DNA of 53,293 nt, taken from Thermoguttaceae bacterium (GTDB taxonomy: Bacteria > Planctomycetota > Planctomycetia > Pirellulales > Thermoguttaceae). The stretch is taken from positions 1-53,293 of the forward strand of contig JAFRXD010000021.1 in assembly GCA_017441605.1 (NCBI GenBank), in the 5' to 3' direction. Position 1 is the first letter of the stretch. The number at the start of each line of letters is the position of its first letter. Shown in pieces: positions 9,172-18,500 of this stretch. The position numbers and the translations under genes were made by a program. The notes under the pieces were generated by a model. That model saw only the letters and a program-made list of their open reading frames with translations, ran no database searches and was not told the origin of the DNA.

Positions 9172-12100
9172 ATGGAATTACGGGAGCGTTTCGACGAGCG
9201 GTTAGACTTGTTGAAACGCTCCGCTTGGTCGCGACGCGAGGATCTCGTTTTCGCGGCGTCGAAACAAATCGCAAATGGCAGGGCTTTTATTATGGCGCGT
9301 TCCGAAGGAAGCGACGTTAAGGGCGTCGCGGCGACGAGCGAGAATTCTTCTAAAGAACTTTCGAAGTTCGTCTTGAAACTCTTTTTGATTTTTGTCGTCT
9401 GTTTGCTAGCCGGATACGGGATCGTTACGAAGTTTGGGACGAAACCGTCCGCCGGACGGGACGTCGAGACGTTCGACGGGAAGCGCGAGGCGGGGGATAG
9501 AGCGAAGTTCGAGATAGACGGCGTGGAGTTCGTTTTTCGGTACTGTCCGGCGGGCTCTTTTATGATGGGGGCGGACGACGAGGGTCGCCACACCGTCGAG
9601 CTGACGAGAGGATTCTGGTTGCAGGAGACCGAAGTGACGGAAGAGCAGTGGAAGGCGGTAACGGGGGAACGGACGAAGCGCAAGTCGCGTCGGCGCTCCT
9701 CTTGGTACGACGATGACGACGACTATGACGACTCCTCCTCCAATTCGACGTCGAACCAAATGCCAGCCCGGGGACATTCTTGGGCGGAGTGCCAAAAGTT
9801 CGTTCTAAAGATGAACGAAAAGCCCGAACTCCCAAACGGTTGGCGCGTTAGTCTTCCGACGGAAGCGCAGTGGGAGTACGCTTGTCGCGCGAAACCGCAA
9901 GGAATCTGGGGGCGCCTTTTCGGGGGCAAGAACGCGCCGCCAAAGCCTAAGGAGGAAAACGAACCGGAGAACATTTTTGACGCGCGAGACAAAGAGATGC
10001 GCGAGACGAGACGCGCTCTCGCGAAAGTCGACAAATACGCTTGGTGCGCCGAAAACACCGGCGGAGGTCGGAGCTTTTTTGGAATTACCGAAGGGGGCAA
10101 GCCCCGTTCGGTCGGTCTAAAAGAGCCGAATCGCTGGGGTTTTTACGATATGTTGGGGAACGTCTCCGAGTGGTGTTTGGACTATTACGGGGAGTATCCG
10201 TTCGGGAAAGTCGTCGATCCGGCGCGACTCGATTCGGGGGACGACTTGCTTTGGGACGCGGACGGCAAACGGGTTTGGCTCTACGGGGACGACGCTTCTA
10301 GAGTGGCGAGGGGGGGTAGTTGCATGAATTCCGCCTCCGCTTGCAATCCGACCAAGCGCTTATCGTATTCGACTTTGTTATGGGACGAGGACGCGCCGGT
10401 TGGAGCGCGGCTCGCGCTCGTGTCTTCCGACGCCCCGGAACTCTTGACCCAACAAGACTACGAAGCGATCGTCGCGGAAGCCGACGCGGAGGACGAGGAG
10501 GAAAGGGAGCGAATCGTCAATTTGTCCAAAGCGCGCGAAGCGCGCGAGTTTAGACCGAGCGCGGCGTTTTCCGTCGAGTCGTTTGACGCGACGCCGGGCA
10601 AACCGGGGGAGCGTCGGGTTTTGAAAATCGGGAACGTCGAGTTCGCGTTTCGGTACTGTCCTCCCGGGGAATTCTCAATGGGGAGCGACGTCGGGGAGGG
10701 TTATTCTTGGGAGCGGCCTCGGCGCGACGTAAAAATAGGCGCGGGGTACTGGTTGCAAGAGACGGAAACGACGCAGGAGCAGTGGCTCGCGGCGGCGCTC
10801 GATAATCCGAGCGCCGCTCAAGGGAAAGAATTGCCGGTCGAGCGGGTAACTTGGAGCGATTGCCAAAGGTTCGTCGAGAGGTTGAACGGCGCCCCGGGCG
10901 GTTTGCCGGAAGGGTGGGTATTTAGCCTTCCGGCGGAGGCGCAATGGGAATACGCTTGTCGGGCGGGAACGACCGAGGAGCGGTACGGGAAACTCGACGA
11001 CGTCGCTTGGTATCGATATAACGGGGATCAAACCGCGAAGCGCGGAGGGCAAAAGAAACCGAACGCTTGGGGACTTTGCGATATGCTCGGAGGGGTCGAG
11101 GAATGGGTTTTGGACGAATTCGCGGCGTACCCCGATCCCGACGGAACGGCGAAGGAGTCGGACGAGAAAAATCTTCGCGTCAGACGCGGCGGTAGCGTCG
11201 CATCCGATCCGGAGTATTGTCGGGCGGCGTTTCGGTATCCGCGACCGGAGGACGATCGGAACAAGTTCGCGGGTTTTCGTTTAGCGATCGTCGCCACGAA
11301 GGAGCTCGAAGCGTTTAACGCGGAATATTCTTTCGCGCTTACGCCGTTCGAGCTCGCGGACGGGGAACCGGGCGAGCGACGCGTTTTAAAGGTCGGGGAA
11401 GTCGAGGTTCCGTTTAGGTATTGCCCGTCGGGCGAATTTACGATGGGGAGTCCGGAGGACGAGGAGGGAAGAAGCTCCAACGAAACGCAGCACAACGTCG
11501 TTTTAACTCAAGGTTTCTGGATAATGGAAACGGAGGCGACGCACAAGCTTTGGAAAGCGATAACGGGCAAAAAGGCCAAGGATTATAAGGGAGACTTTCT
11601 ACCGGTCGTTCGCAGTTGGAACGATTGGAAAAAAATCGTCGATCAATTGAACGTCGCGTTGGGAGAAACGTCGGGCGGATGGCGGTTCGCGCTACCGACG
11701 GAGGCGCAGTGGGAATACGCTTGTCGCGCGGGAACGACGGGGGCGCGGTACGGGGAGATCGACGAGATCGCGGGTTCGGACCGCCGGTCTTTTCGTTGGG
11801 AGCCTCGCGCGGTCGGAGCGCTGAAACCGAACGCTTGGGGACTTTACGACGTTCTTGGCAACGTTCCCGAATGGTGCGCCGACTGGAGTTCGGATTACAA
11901 GGACTATCCCAAGGGAGACGCGATCGATCCGGTCGGTCCCGCCAAAGGATCGGAACACGTTATTCGCGGCGGCGATCGATATGGAAACGAATTGCGAGCG
12001 GCGGAGCGCAACGAAGGGAATCCCAATTACCCGGAGGCCGGGGCTCGACTCGTTTTGGCTCGTCCGATTCAAAGCGCGTTGGGTCGCAAGATCGTCCCGT

Positions 12101-12903
12101 TCGATCCGAACGGGACGGAAGCTGGAGAGCGCCGGGTTTTGAAAATCGGGGACGTCGAGTTCGCGTTTCGGTACTGTCCTCCCGGCGAGTTCCTTATGGG
12201 CAGTCCGGAATCGGAAGGAGAAGAGAACGAGCGCCCGCAACGCAACGTCTCGTTGACCAACGGCTATTGGATTATGGAGACGGAGATAACGGAAAAACAA
12301 TGGGCGACGATAACGCGAGACGATTCGGACATTGAGGAGAAAAACGAGCAAAAGCCAAAGTCGAAAATATCTTGGGACGATTGTCAAGAGTTCCTCAAGA
12401 CGCTAAACGACGCGCGAGTCGCGGTTCCGGAGGGTTGGCGCTACGCGCTTCCGACGGAGGCGCAGTGGGAGTACGCTTGTCGCGCGGGGTCGACCGAGTC
12501 GCGCTATGGAGAGCTCGACGAAATCGCTTGGCACAAGGGGAATAGAATAGTCTACGAGTTGGGAGCCGTAGGACAAAAGAAACCGAACGCTTGGGGACTT
12601 TACGACTCGCTCGGCAACGCGATGGAATTGTGCGAGGACTGGTACGATTTCTATCCCGAAGGGGACGCGACGGATCCGGTCGGTCCTAGCGAGGGCTCGT
12701 ATCGGGTCGCGAGAGGGGGAACGTCGACGAGCGAAACGGCCGATTGTCGGGCGGCGCGAAGGTTTAGGGTCAAACCGGACGAACGGTACGGTTACGATAT
12801 GGGCGCGCGTTTTGTTTTGGTTCGCGACACGAAAGGGGACCAATCGGTTTCTTCCGAGACCAAGGCGTCGCCCGACGGGGCGGGGAAAGCCGACGATTTA
12901 TGA
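9172..12903 (+). CDS. Membrane-anchored protein with four tandem SUMF1/FGE-fold domains
   Basis: 1,243 residues: one transmembrane span (about 65-86), then four formylglycine-generating-enzyme-fold domains, each opening with a FRYCPxG(E/S)FxMG motif at about residues 123, 494, 749 and 1000. Each carries a PxEAQWEYACR motif. The residue pattern around RGGS shows only the second of the two FGE active-site cysteines in domains 1, 2 and 4 (eight residues after the GGS/GGT). Domain 3 has neither, and domain 1 has its other Cys at a shifted place. Sulfatase activation is therefore unlikely; a binding or structural role on the cell surface is more probable. Domain 1 contains an acidic insert (DDDDDYDDSSSN). 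Start is 9172 or 9292; both precede the span. Confidence 0.85.
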   Translation: MELRERFDERLDLLKRSAWSRREDLVFAASKQIANGRAFIMARSEGSDVKGVAATSENSSKELSKFVLKLFLIFVVCLLAGYGIVTKFGTKPSAGRDVETFDGKREAGDRAKFEIDGVEFVFRYCPAGSFMMGADDEGRHTVELTRGFWLQETEVTEEQWKAVTGERTKRKSRRRSSWYDDDDDYDDSSSNSTSNQMPARGHSWAECQKFVLKMNEKPELPNGWRVSLPTEAQWEYACRAKPQGIWGRLFGGKNAPPKPKEENEPENIFDARDKEMRETRRALAKVDKYAWCAENTGGGRSFFGITEGGKPRSVGLKEPNRWGFYDMLGNVSEWCLDYYGEYPFGKVVDPARLDSGDDLLWDADGKRVWLYGDDASRVARGGSCMNSASACNPTKRLSYSTLLWDEDAPVGARLALVSSDAPELLTQQDYEAIVAEADAEDEEERERIVNLSKAREAREFRPSAAFSVESFDATPGKPGERRVLKIGNVEFAFRYCPPGEFSMGSDVGEGYSWERPRRDVKIGAGYWLQETETTQEQWLAAALDNPSAAQGKELPVERVTWSDCQRFVERLNGAPGGLPEGWVFSLPAEAQWEYACRAGTTEERYGKLDDVAWYRYNGDQTAKRGGQKKPNAWGLCDMLGGVEEWVLDEFAAYPDPDGTAKESDEKNLRVRRGGSVASDPEYCRAAFRYPRPEDDRNKFAGFRLAIVATKELEAFNAEYSFALTPFELADGEPGERRVLKVGEVEVPFRYCPSGEFTMGSPEDEEGRSSNETQHNVVLTQGFWIMETEATHKLWKAITGKKAKDYKGDFLPVVRSWNDWKKIVDQLNVALGETSGGWRFALPTEAQWEYACRAGTTGARYGEIDEIAGSDRRSFRWEPRAVGALKPNAWGLYDVLGNVPEWCADWSSDYKDYPKGDAIDPVGPAKGSEHVIRGGDRYGNELRAAERNEGNPNYPEAGARLVLARPIQSALGRKIVPFDPNGTEAGERRVLKIGDVEFAFRYCPPGEFLMGSPESEGEENERPQRNVSLTNGYWIMETEITEKQWATITRDDSDIEEKNEQKPKSKISWDDCQEFLKTLNDARVAVPEGWRYALPTEAQWEYACRAGSTESRYGELDEIAWHKGNRIVYELGAVGQKKPNAWGLYDSLGNAMELCEDWYDFYPEGDATDPVGPSEGSYRVARGGTSTSETADCRAARRFRVKPDERYGYDMGARFVLVRDTKGDQSVSSETKASPDGAGKADDL

Positions 12904-12926
12904 GTTGGAATCGCGACTATTCGGGA

Positions 12927-12948
12927 CGCCCCCGGTAACGCGGGGGCG
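12927..12948 (+). terminator. Hairpin, possible terminator
   Basis: CGCCCCCG (12927-12934) pairs perfectly with CGGGGGCG (12941-12948) across a 6-base loop, 24 bases after the stop codon. No T-tract follows, so intrinsic termination is uncertain. Confidence 0.4.
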
Positions 12949-13170
12949 GTAGCCGCCGAATTGTCAGGTCGCCGCGACACGCTCGACTGATTTTTCATTC
13001 GGTCGCGATTAGCGCTCGCGCGTCGCGATTTTGGGCGCCCCCTTTTGGTCATCTTTGAGAAAACGCTTGAACGTCGCGCGAAGGTCGGTTATAAAGAGCG
13101 TCGGCGCGCTCGTCCGCGACGTTCGCGTCGGGGAATGACGACGTTTGTTTTGCGACTCTCATTAACGCGG

Positions 13171-13200
13171 GCGTCCGTTTGAACAGCCAAACGGAGACGC
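13171..13200 (+). other. Bulged stem-loop upstream of phosphohydrolase gene
   Basis: GCGTCCGTTTG (13171-13181) pairs with CAAACGGAGACGC (13188-13200) around the loop AACAGC, with a two-base bulge. There is no T-tract. It lies 60 bases before the next gene and could be a leader structure or a processed 3' end. Function unknown. Confidence 0.35.
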
Positions 13201-13259
13201 GTCGGGCGCGTTAAACGTTAAGTCGAAGGTTTTCACTCATTTTAAGAAAGCGATCGCGC

Positions 13260-14168
13260 ATGTTGAAAAAACCGATGGTATTTTTCGCCGTTTTGACGTT
13301 GTTGGTCGGCTGTTCGTCGACCCTTTTCGCTCAAGAACTCAAGTCGCCCGTCGGAGCCAAACACGTCGTCTGGATCGGTTCCGACGGTTTTGGCTCGCAC
13401 TATCTCGACTGGGACGAACTTCCGAATTTGCGGGCGATGCGCGACTCCGGGGCTTGGACGTTGCATATGCGCAGCATGTTGCCGTCTTCGAGCGCGATCA
13501 ACTGGGAATCGCAACTCGCGGGGGCTCCTTCCGAAATGCACGGGCACCTCACGTGGCGCAGTCGCGAACCGGATATTCCGCCGATCTACCGCAACGAGCA
13601 AGGGCGTTTTCCCGATATTTTTCGGGTTTTAAAGGATCAGAAACCAGATTTCAAAGGAACGGTGGCTCATTCGTGGATCGGAATCGGCTTCCTTTACGAT
13701 AGAGACGCGGTATCGGCGGAAACGCGCGTCAAGAACGACGACGTGCTTCAAGCCGCCCGCGCGCACCTCGCGACAAAGCCCGATTTTGCCTTTATTTGCT
13801 TCTCGGAACCAGATCCGACGGGGCACAACGTCGGGTGGGGAACGCCCGAATATCACAAAGCGCTACAGTTTATCGACGGATGCGTCGGTAAAATCTTCGA
13901 GTGTTTAAAAGAGAACGGCTATACGTCCGAAGACACGGTCGTCATCTTTACCTCCGATCACGGCGGCTCGGGTCAAGGACACGGAGACCCGTTGATGGAA
14001 CATATGGAAGTCCCGTTCCTTATTTGGGGCGCGGGGGTTCAACCGGGCGAAATAAAAGACGTCGTCGCTAATTTCGACGTCGCCTCGACGATCGCTTGGG
14101 TCCTAGGAGCCGAACAGCCACAATGCTGGCGCGGTCAGTGCGTTAAAGCCGCGTTTGAAAAAAAGTAA
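13260..14168 (+). CDS. Exported alkaline-phosphatase-superfamily hydrolase (phosphodiesterase/pyrophosphatase-like)
   Basis: 302 residues with an N-terminal signal. LTLLVGC could be a lipobox; a cut after LFA is the alternative. Metal-site signatures of the superfamily are visible: Asp42 in WIGSDGFG, the serine-rich nucleophile region MLPSSSAINW (76-82), Asp185 and His189 in EPDPTGHN, and Asp233-His234 in FTSDHGGSGQGHGD. The layout resembles nucleotide pyrophosphatase/phosphodiesterase or phosphonoacetate-hydrolase-like enzymes and not sulfatases, which need C/S-x-P-x-R. The exact substrate is unknown. It stands alone between hairpin-containing spacers. Confidence 0.85.
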   Translation: MLKKPMVFFAVLTLLVGCSSTLFAQELKSPVGAKHVVWIGSDGFGSHYLDWDELPNLRAMRDSGAWTLHMRSMLPSSSAINWESQLAGAPSEMHGHLTWRSREPDIPPIYRNEQGRFPDIFRVLKDQKPDFKGTVAHSWIGIGFLYDRDAVSAETRVKNDDVLQAARAHLATKPDFAFICFSEPDPTGHNVGWGTPEYHKALQFIDGCVGKIFECLKENGYTSEDTVVIFTSDHGGSGQGHGDPLMEHMEVPFLIWGAGVQPGEIKDVVANFDVASTIAWVLGAEQPQCWRGQCVKAAFEKK

Positions 14169-14530
14169 TCTCCGCGGCTTCAAATCGTTGGCCAAAGTTG
14201 CGCGCGTCGGCGCGCCGATTCCGCGGACGGAACAGAAAAGCGCGCCGTCCGTTCGACGATGAGATTTGATTTCGTTACGGGCTCGCAAGACAAACTCGGA
14301 CAAGAGGAATCAATACTGAGGCAACCGCTTTTCTTGGCGCCGGGATCGGCGCTTGTCGAAGCGCGCGGGGGGGCGCTTGATTCGGATTGTCGGACGGATC
14401 GGTCGTTTTTCTTAGTAATTTCACCGGTTCTCTCGAGGAGATCCAGTCGGTATTAGGAGTAAAGACCGAGGGGAAAGAGGACAAGTAGCGCTCGGAAACG
14501 CGCGTCTTTTCGCTTGGGACGTTTGATAAG

Positions 14531-14587
14531 AAAGCTCCTTTCGGCTATAATTCGATTGAATCGCATTTTAGCCGAAAGGAGTTTTTT
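14531..14587 (+). terminator. Strong long-stem terminator or small-RNA 3' end
   Basis: CTCCTTTCGGCTA (14535-14547) is the exact complement of TAGCCGAAAGGAG (14569-14581). It can extend through G-T and A-T pairs (14531-14534 with 14582-14585) and runs into TTTTTT. The 21-base loop has a small inner inverted repeat. It lies about 360 bases after the nearest upstream gene, so it may end a small RNA instead. Confidence 0.65.
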
Positions 14588-14726
14588 ACGCGGCGTATTA
14601 GGCGCCCTCGCGAGCAAAATCCTCGGAGTATCTCGCAAATGTTCCCGTTTGATCATTTCGGGAAAGCGGCAAGTCGTTTCAGCGTTTTTTCGTTTCGATT
14701 TATTCGGTTCCTTTTGGCCAAAAGAA

Positions 14727-14754
14727 TTGAAAAAGAATCTCGGATCGTTATAGT
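14727..14754 (+). promoter_or_regulatory. Predicted promoter (TTGAAA-N16-TATAGT)
   Basis: TTGAAA (14727-14732) and TATAGT (14749-14754) are 16 bases apart, with a start near 14761. The flavodoxin-like gene begins at 14959, so the leader would be about 198 bases. Confidence 0.5.
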
Positions 14755-14788
14755 ACTCTTTTAAGCGTTTCCAATGCGGGCGAACGAA

Positions 14789-14835
14789 TCGGAACGAGCG
14801 CGCGAAGGTCTTTCGTCGAGAATCGTTCGTTCCGA
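14789..14835 (+). other. Inverted repeat in the leader of the flavodoxin-like gene
   Basis: TCGGAACGA (14789-14797) is the perfect complement of TCGTTCCGA (14827-14835), 29 bases apart, inside the predicted 5' leader. It could be a regulatory stem or a DNA operator. Confidence 0.35.
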
Positions 14836-14958
14836 CAATATTCTTGTTTTACTCGCGAATTCGCCGTCGGCGCTTCGCGCGGGTAGGTTTCGGACTAAGG
14901 TTTTTATCAACGTTTTACCGCGTCGTCGGATAGAGAACGTTTTTAGATAGGAAGAGAT

Positions 14959-15489
14959 ATGAAAGTATTGGTCATTACGGGCAGCGCGCATAAAAACGGG
15001 ACGTCGGCGCATCTGGCGGAGAAGTTTATCGACGGGGCGACCGAATCGAGACACGAGGTTTATCGGTTCGACGCGGCGTTTAAAAACGTCCGTCCGTGCA
15101 TTGGGTGCGACAAATGCCAAAACGGAGGCAGTTGCGCGTTCCAAGACGATATGGGCGAACTAAATCCGAAATTGCTCGAGGCGGACGTCGTCGTTTTCGT
15201 CTCCCCGATCTACTATTACGATATCAACGCGCAGATCAAGACGGTCATCGATCGATTTTACGCGAACGACGCGAAATTGCACGGTTCGAAGAAAGCGGCG
15301 ATTATGCTGACGATGGCGGACGCGAGCGAGGAGTCCGCCGAAGGGGCGCTGGGCTCGTTCAAGGGAATGACGAAATATCTCGGCTGGGAACCGGTCGGGT
15401 CGGTCGTCGCGACGAATAGTTGGACGCTCGAAATGTTGCAAAAGACCGATTTTCCGCGACAGGCCTACGAACTTGGCAAATCGCTCTGA
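14959..15489 (+). CDS. Flavodoxin-family NAD(P)H-dependent FMN reductase
   Basis: 176 residues. The FMN phosphate-binding loop is GSAHKNGTSAHLAEKF at the N-terminus, after the beta-strand MKVLVIT. CIGCDKCQNGGSC (about 52-64) is the cysteine-rich segment common in iron-sulfur flavoproteins and NADPH-dependent FMN reductases of anaerobes. SPIYYYDINAQIKTVIDRFY is the family's central motif. The ATG has an AGGAAG ribosome site. It likely transfers electrons or reduces quinone-like or azo substrates. The exact reaction is not readable. It is followed 47 bases later by the fusion hydrolase and may be co-transcribed with it. Confidence 0.88.
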   Translation: MKVLVITGSAHKNGTSAHLAEKFIDGATESRHEVYRFDAAFKNVRPCIGCDKCQNGGSCAFQDDMGELNPKLLEADVVVFVSPIYYYDINAQIKTVIDRFYANDAKLHGSKKAAIMLTMADASEESAEGALGSFKGMTKYLGWEPVGSVVATNSWTLEMLQKTDFPRQAYELGKSL

Positions 15490-15536
15490 AAGCGGATAAG
15501 GGAAAAAGCGCGGCGCGCAACGAAAGGAAAACGAAT

Positions 15537-18500
15537 ATGAAACGGTTCGCGGTTTTATTGGCGGTATTGCTTCCTCTTGTCGTTCCTTCGCTTCGCGCGG
15601 AGGAATTGCCGGGTCGGTACGAAATAACGGAGGGCTTGCCGGACGGCTACGAGACGCCGATCGAGCGCCACGGTCGCGTCGAGGAGTTTAAGTACTCCAC
15701 GCCCAACGGAGAGAAAAGCGCGCTCGTTTACTTGCCTTACGGTTACGATAGCTTTTATTCTCGCGTTAACGAGGGGCGCGTCGTGGCGTATCCGTTTTTC
15801 TATCTCTTGCACGGTGGCGGGGAGGATCAGACTTGCTATTTCTCCAAGGAGGGTTCCTCGCCTCTTTCGAATATCTTGGATCGCTTGATCGACGAAGGCA
15901 AACTCGCGCCGATTATCGTCGTCGCGCCCACGTTCTATCCCAAGGACCGCGAATCGGTCGGATTCGAGGAGCTTGGCAATTTAACGCGCGGCTTTCCCGA
16001 GGAACTTGCGCGGGATCTCCTGCCCGCCGTCGAGAAGAAATACCGTTCTTTCGCGGGGGGCGCGACAGATAAAGAGCTCAAAGCGACGCGCGACAAGCGA
16101 GGTTTCGGCGGGTTCTCGATGGGGGCCGAGACGACTTGGAACGTTTTTTTGCAGAAGCAAGACTATTTCCGATATTTCGTTCCAATTAGCGGGGACAGCT
16201 GGATTATCGAAACGCGCGGCGGTCAAACGGCTTCGGACAAGACGGCGGAGAAACTGGCGGAGTCGATAAAAGCGCAAGGTCAAACTCCGAGATCGTTCTC
16301 GATTTACGCGGTTACGGGCCGGGAGGACATAGCGTACGAACCGATGAACGCGCTCTTGGAGGCGATGGGGAAGCGCGAGGAATTCCGTTTTGGCGCCAAT
16401 CTATTTTACGGCTTGAAGCCGAGCGGGAAACACTGGCACGGCGACGTTCGGCTCTATCTTTACAACGTTTTACCCCATATTTGGCCGGGTAAAAAGGAAG
16501 AGGCCAAGCCGCTGTTGGCCTACGACTTCGAAGAGACGCGCGACGGCAAGATCGCGGATCTTTCCGGGAACGGTTTCGACGGCGAACTGGTCGGGGAAGG
16601 AGCGAAGCTGGGCGAGGGGCGCGTCGGCAAGGGGCTAGTTCTCAACGAGACTTCCGACGACGGGTATCTGCGTTTGCCCGGCGGGTTTTTGAAGACGACT
16701 TCCGACGCGACGTTTCTGGTTTGGATAAAACTCCAGTCGTTCGTCTCTTACGAGCGCGTCTTTGACTTTGGGTTCGATAAGAACGCCAATATGTACTTAA
16801 CGCCGACGACGACCAACGACGCGTCGGGCAAAATGCAACTGGCGATTACGGAACGAAGCACGTCGGGCGAACGGCTTATTTCCGTCCCGACGGAGTTCAA
16901 GTTGAACGAATGGACGCGCGTCGCGGCGGTCAAGCGCGGGGACTCGTTCGAGTTGTATTTGGACGGTCGGTTCGTCGGGCGCCAGACGGGCGTTAACTTG
17001 GCGATCGACGAGACGATCGGGGACGGCGACTCCAATTATCTCGGCAAGAGCCAATACTCCCACGACGGGAATTTGCGCGGGACGCTCGATAGTTTTGCCG
17101 TTTACAAGCGCGCGTTGAGCCCCGCGGAAATTTTGCGCGACGTCGCGACCTCGGTCGGCGGATACGCGCAAGTCGAGGAGTTCGAGATCGAGACCCCGCT
17201 GGGGGAGATTCCCAATTTGCCAAAGACGGTCGGCGTCGTCGACAATTCCGGCGTCCGCGCGGAAAGCGCCGTCCAATGGGGCGAACCGCAAACTTGCTAT
17301 TCCGCGGACAGTTACGAGCTCAAAGGCGACGTTGGGGACGATAAGCTCTTCGCCAAGGCTAAAATAGTTCCGCTCTCCGATTCGACGGACGAACGGTTCG
17401 CGATTCGCGCGCTCGCCAAGACTCGTTGGTCGAACGGGACGCGTCAAATTGTCTCTCGGTTTATCGTCGTCGCTCGAACCGGGAAGTTCCATAAATTGGT
17501 TCTAAAGACGGAGAGCGTCGACGAGAAGACGGGCGCGACGTCGCCGTTGCGCGTTCGAGAAGCGACCGTTCGCAACGGCACGCGGTTCGACGAAACGCAC
17601 TATATCGACGTCAACTCGGTTTTCAAGAAGGCTCGCTTGTCGGTTTACGACGAGAACGGGACCCTCGTCGCCAAGCCGTTCGAATTCGAGCCTCGCTTTC
17701 CCAATAGCGGCTCCTTTTTGCCGGACGAGGACGTTTCGCTATTGCCCGGCGCGTTTCAGAAGGCGCGCGACGACAACGCGAAGAACTTGCTCCAAATGGA
17801 CTTGGATCGTTTGATTGCGGGACATCGGCTCGCGGCGGGTCTTCCGGAAAAAGCGAAGCGGTACGGGGGCTGGGAGTCTTGGGACTCTTGCGGGTTTGGA
17901 ATCGGGCATTGGCTTTCCGCCGCGTGTTTAATGTACAAAAAGACGGGGGACGAGGTTTGGGCGCAAAAAGTTCGTTACGCGGTCGACGAATTGGCGCAAA
18001 CGCGGCGCGCGAGCGGTTTTATCGGGGGGCTCAACGAGGGCGTCGTCGTCGCGAACATTTTTGATCGTCCCGACTCGTTCGACGTTAATTCGTATCAACT
18101 TGGCGGGATCTGGGATTGTTGGTACGGGGTTCAAAAGGTTTACAAGGGGCTCGTCGAGGTTTATCAAACGTTCGGTGACGAGAAGGCGCTGGAATTGGCG
18201 CGCGGGTTCGCCGACTGGGCGAAGGCTCAAACGGACAAATTCAACTACGCGCAAACGCAGCGAATGCTGACTTGCGAGCACGGGGCGGTCTCCGAGACGT
18301 CGCTATGGCTCTATGAAATAACGAACGACTCCGACTATCTCGAATTGGCGAAACGGTTTCTTCGCGACGACTTATTGGACCCGCTTTCGGAGGGCCGGGA
18401 CAATTTGACGGGACGGCACGTGAACGAGCAGATTCCAGAAATTCAGAACGCGGCGACGTTTTACGAGTTCACGGGGGACGAGAAATATCGTCGCGCGTCG

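Larger units (their letters stand above)
12904..13259. other. Intergenic region with two hairpins
   Basis: 356 bases with no supported gene. They hold a G/C-rich hairpin just after the four-domain gene and a second hairpin with a 6-base loop at 13171-13200. The ATG at 13260 has only a weak ribosome site (AAGAAAG, far upstream). Confidence 0.6.
14169..14958. other. Long intergenic region with terminator, promoter and structured leader
   Basis: 790 bases without a convincing gene. In order they hold a weak hairpin (CGGACGG 14224-14230 with CCGTCCG 14245-14251), a strong terminator-type hairpin (14531-14587), a sigma70-like promoter (14727-14754), and a roughly 198-base leader with a 9-bp inverted repeat before the flavodoxin-like gene. 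Confidence 0.6.

Noticed and set aside
9172..12903. Sulfatase-activating formylglycine-generating enzyme
   Set aside because: The first active-site cysteine is missing or displaced in all four domains and no sulfatase gene is nearby.
13260..14168. Sulfatase
   Set aside because: No C/S-x-P-x-R formylglycine motif; the Ser-rich nucleophile and metal motifs fit phosphodiesterase-type members instead.
14259..14753. Short frames on both strands in the 790-base gap, some sharing the peptide AERSFL
   Set aside because: The shared peptide comes from the hairpin palindrome read from both sides; no ribosome sites or family features.
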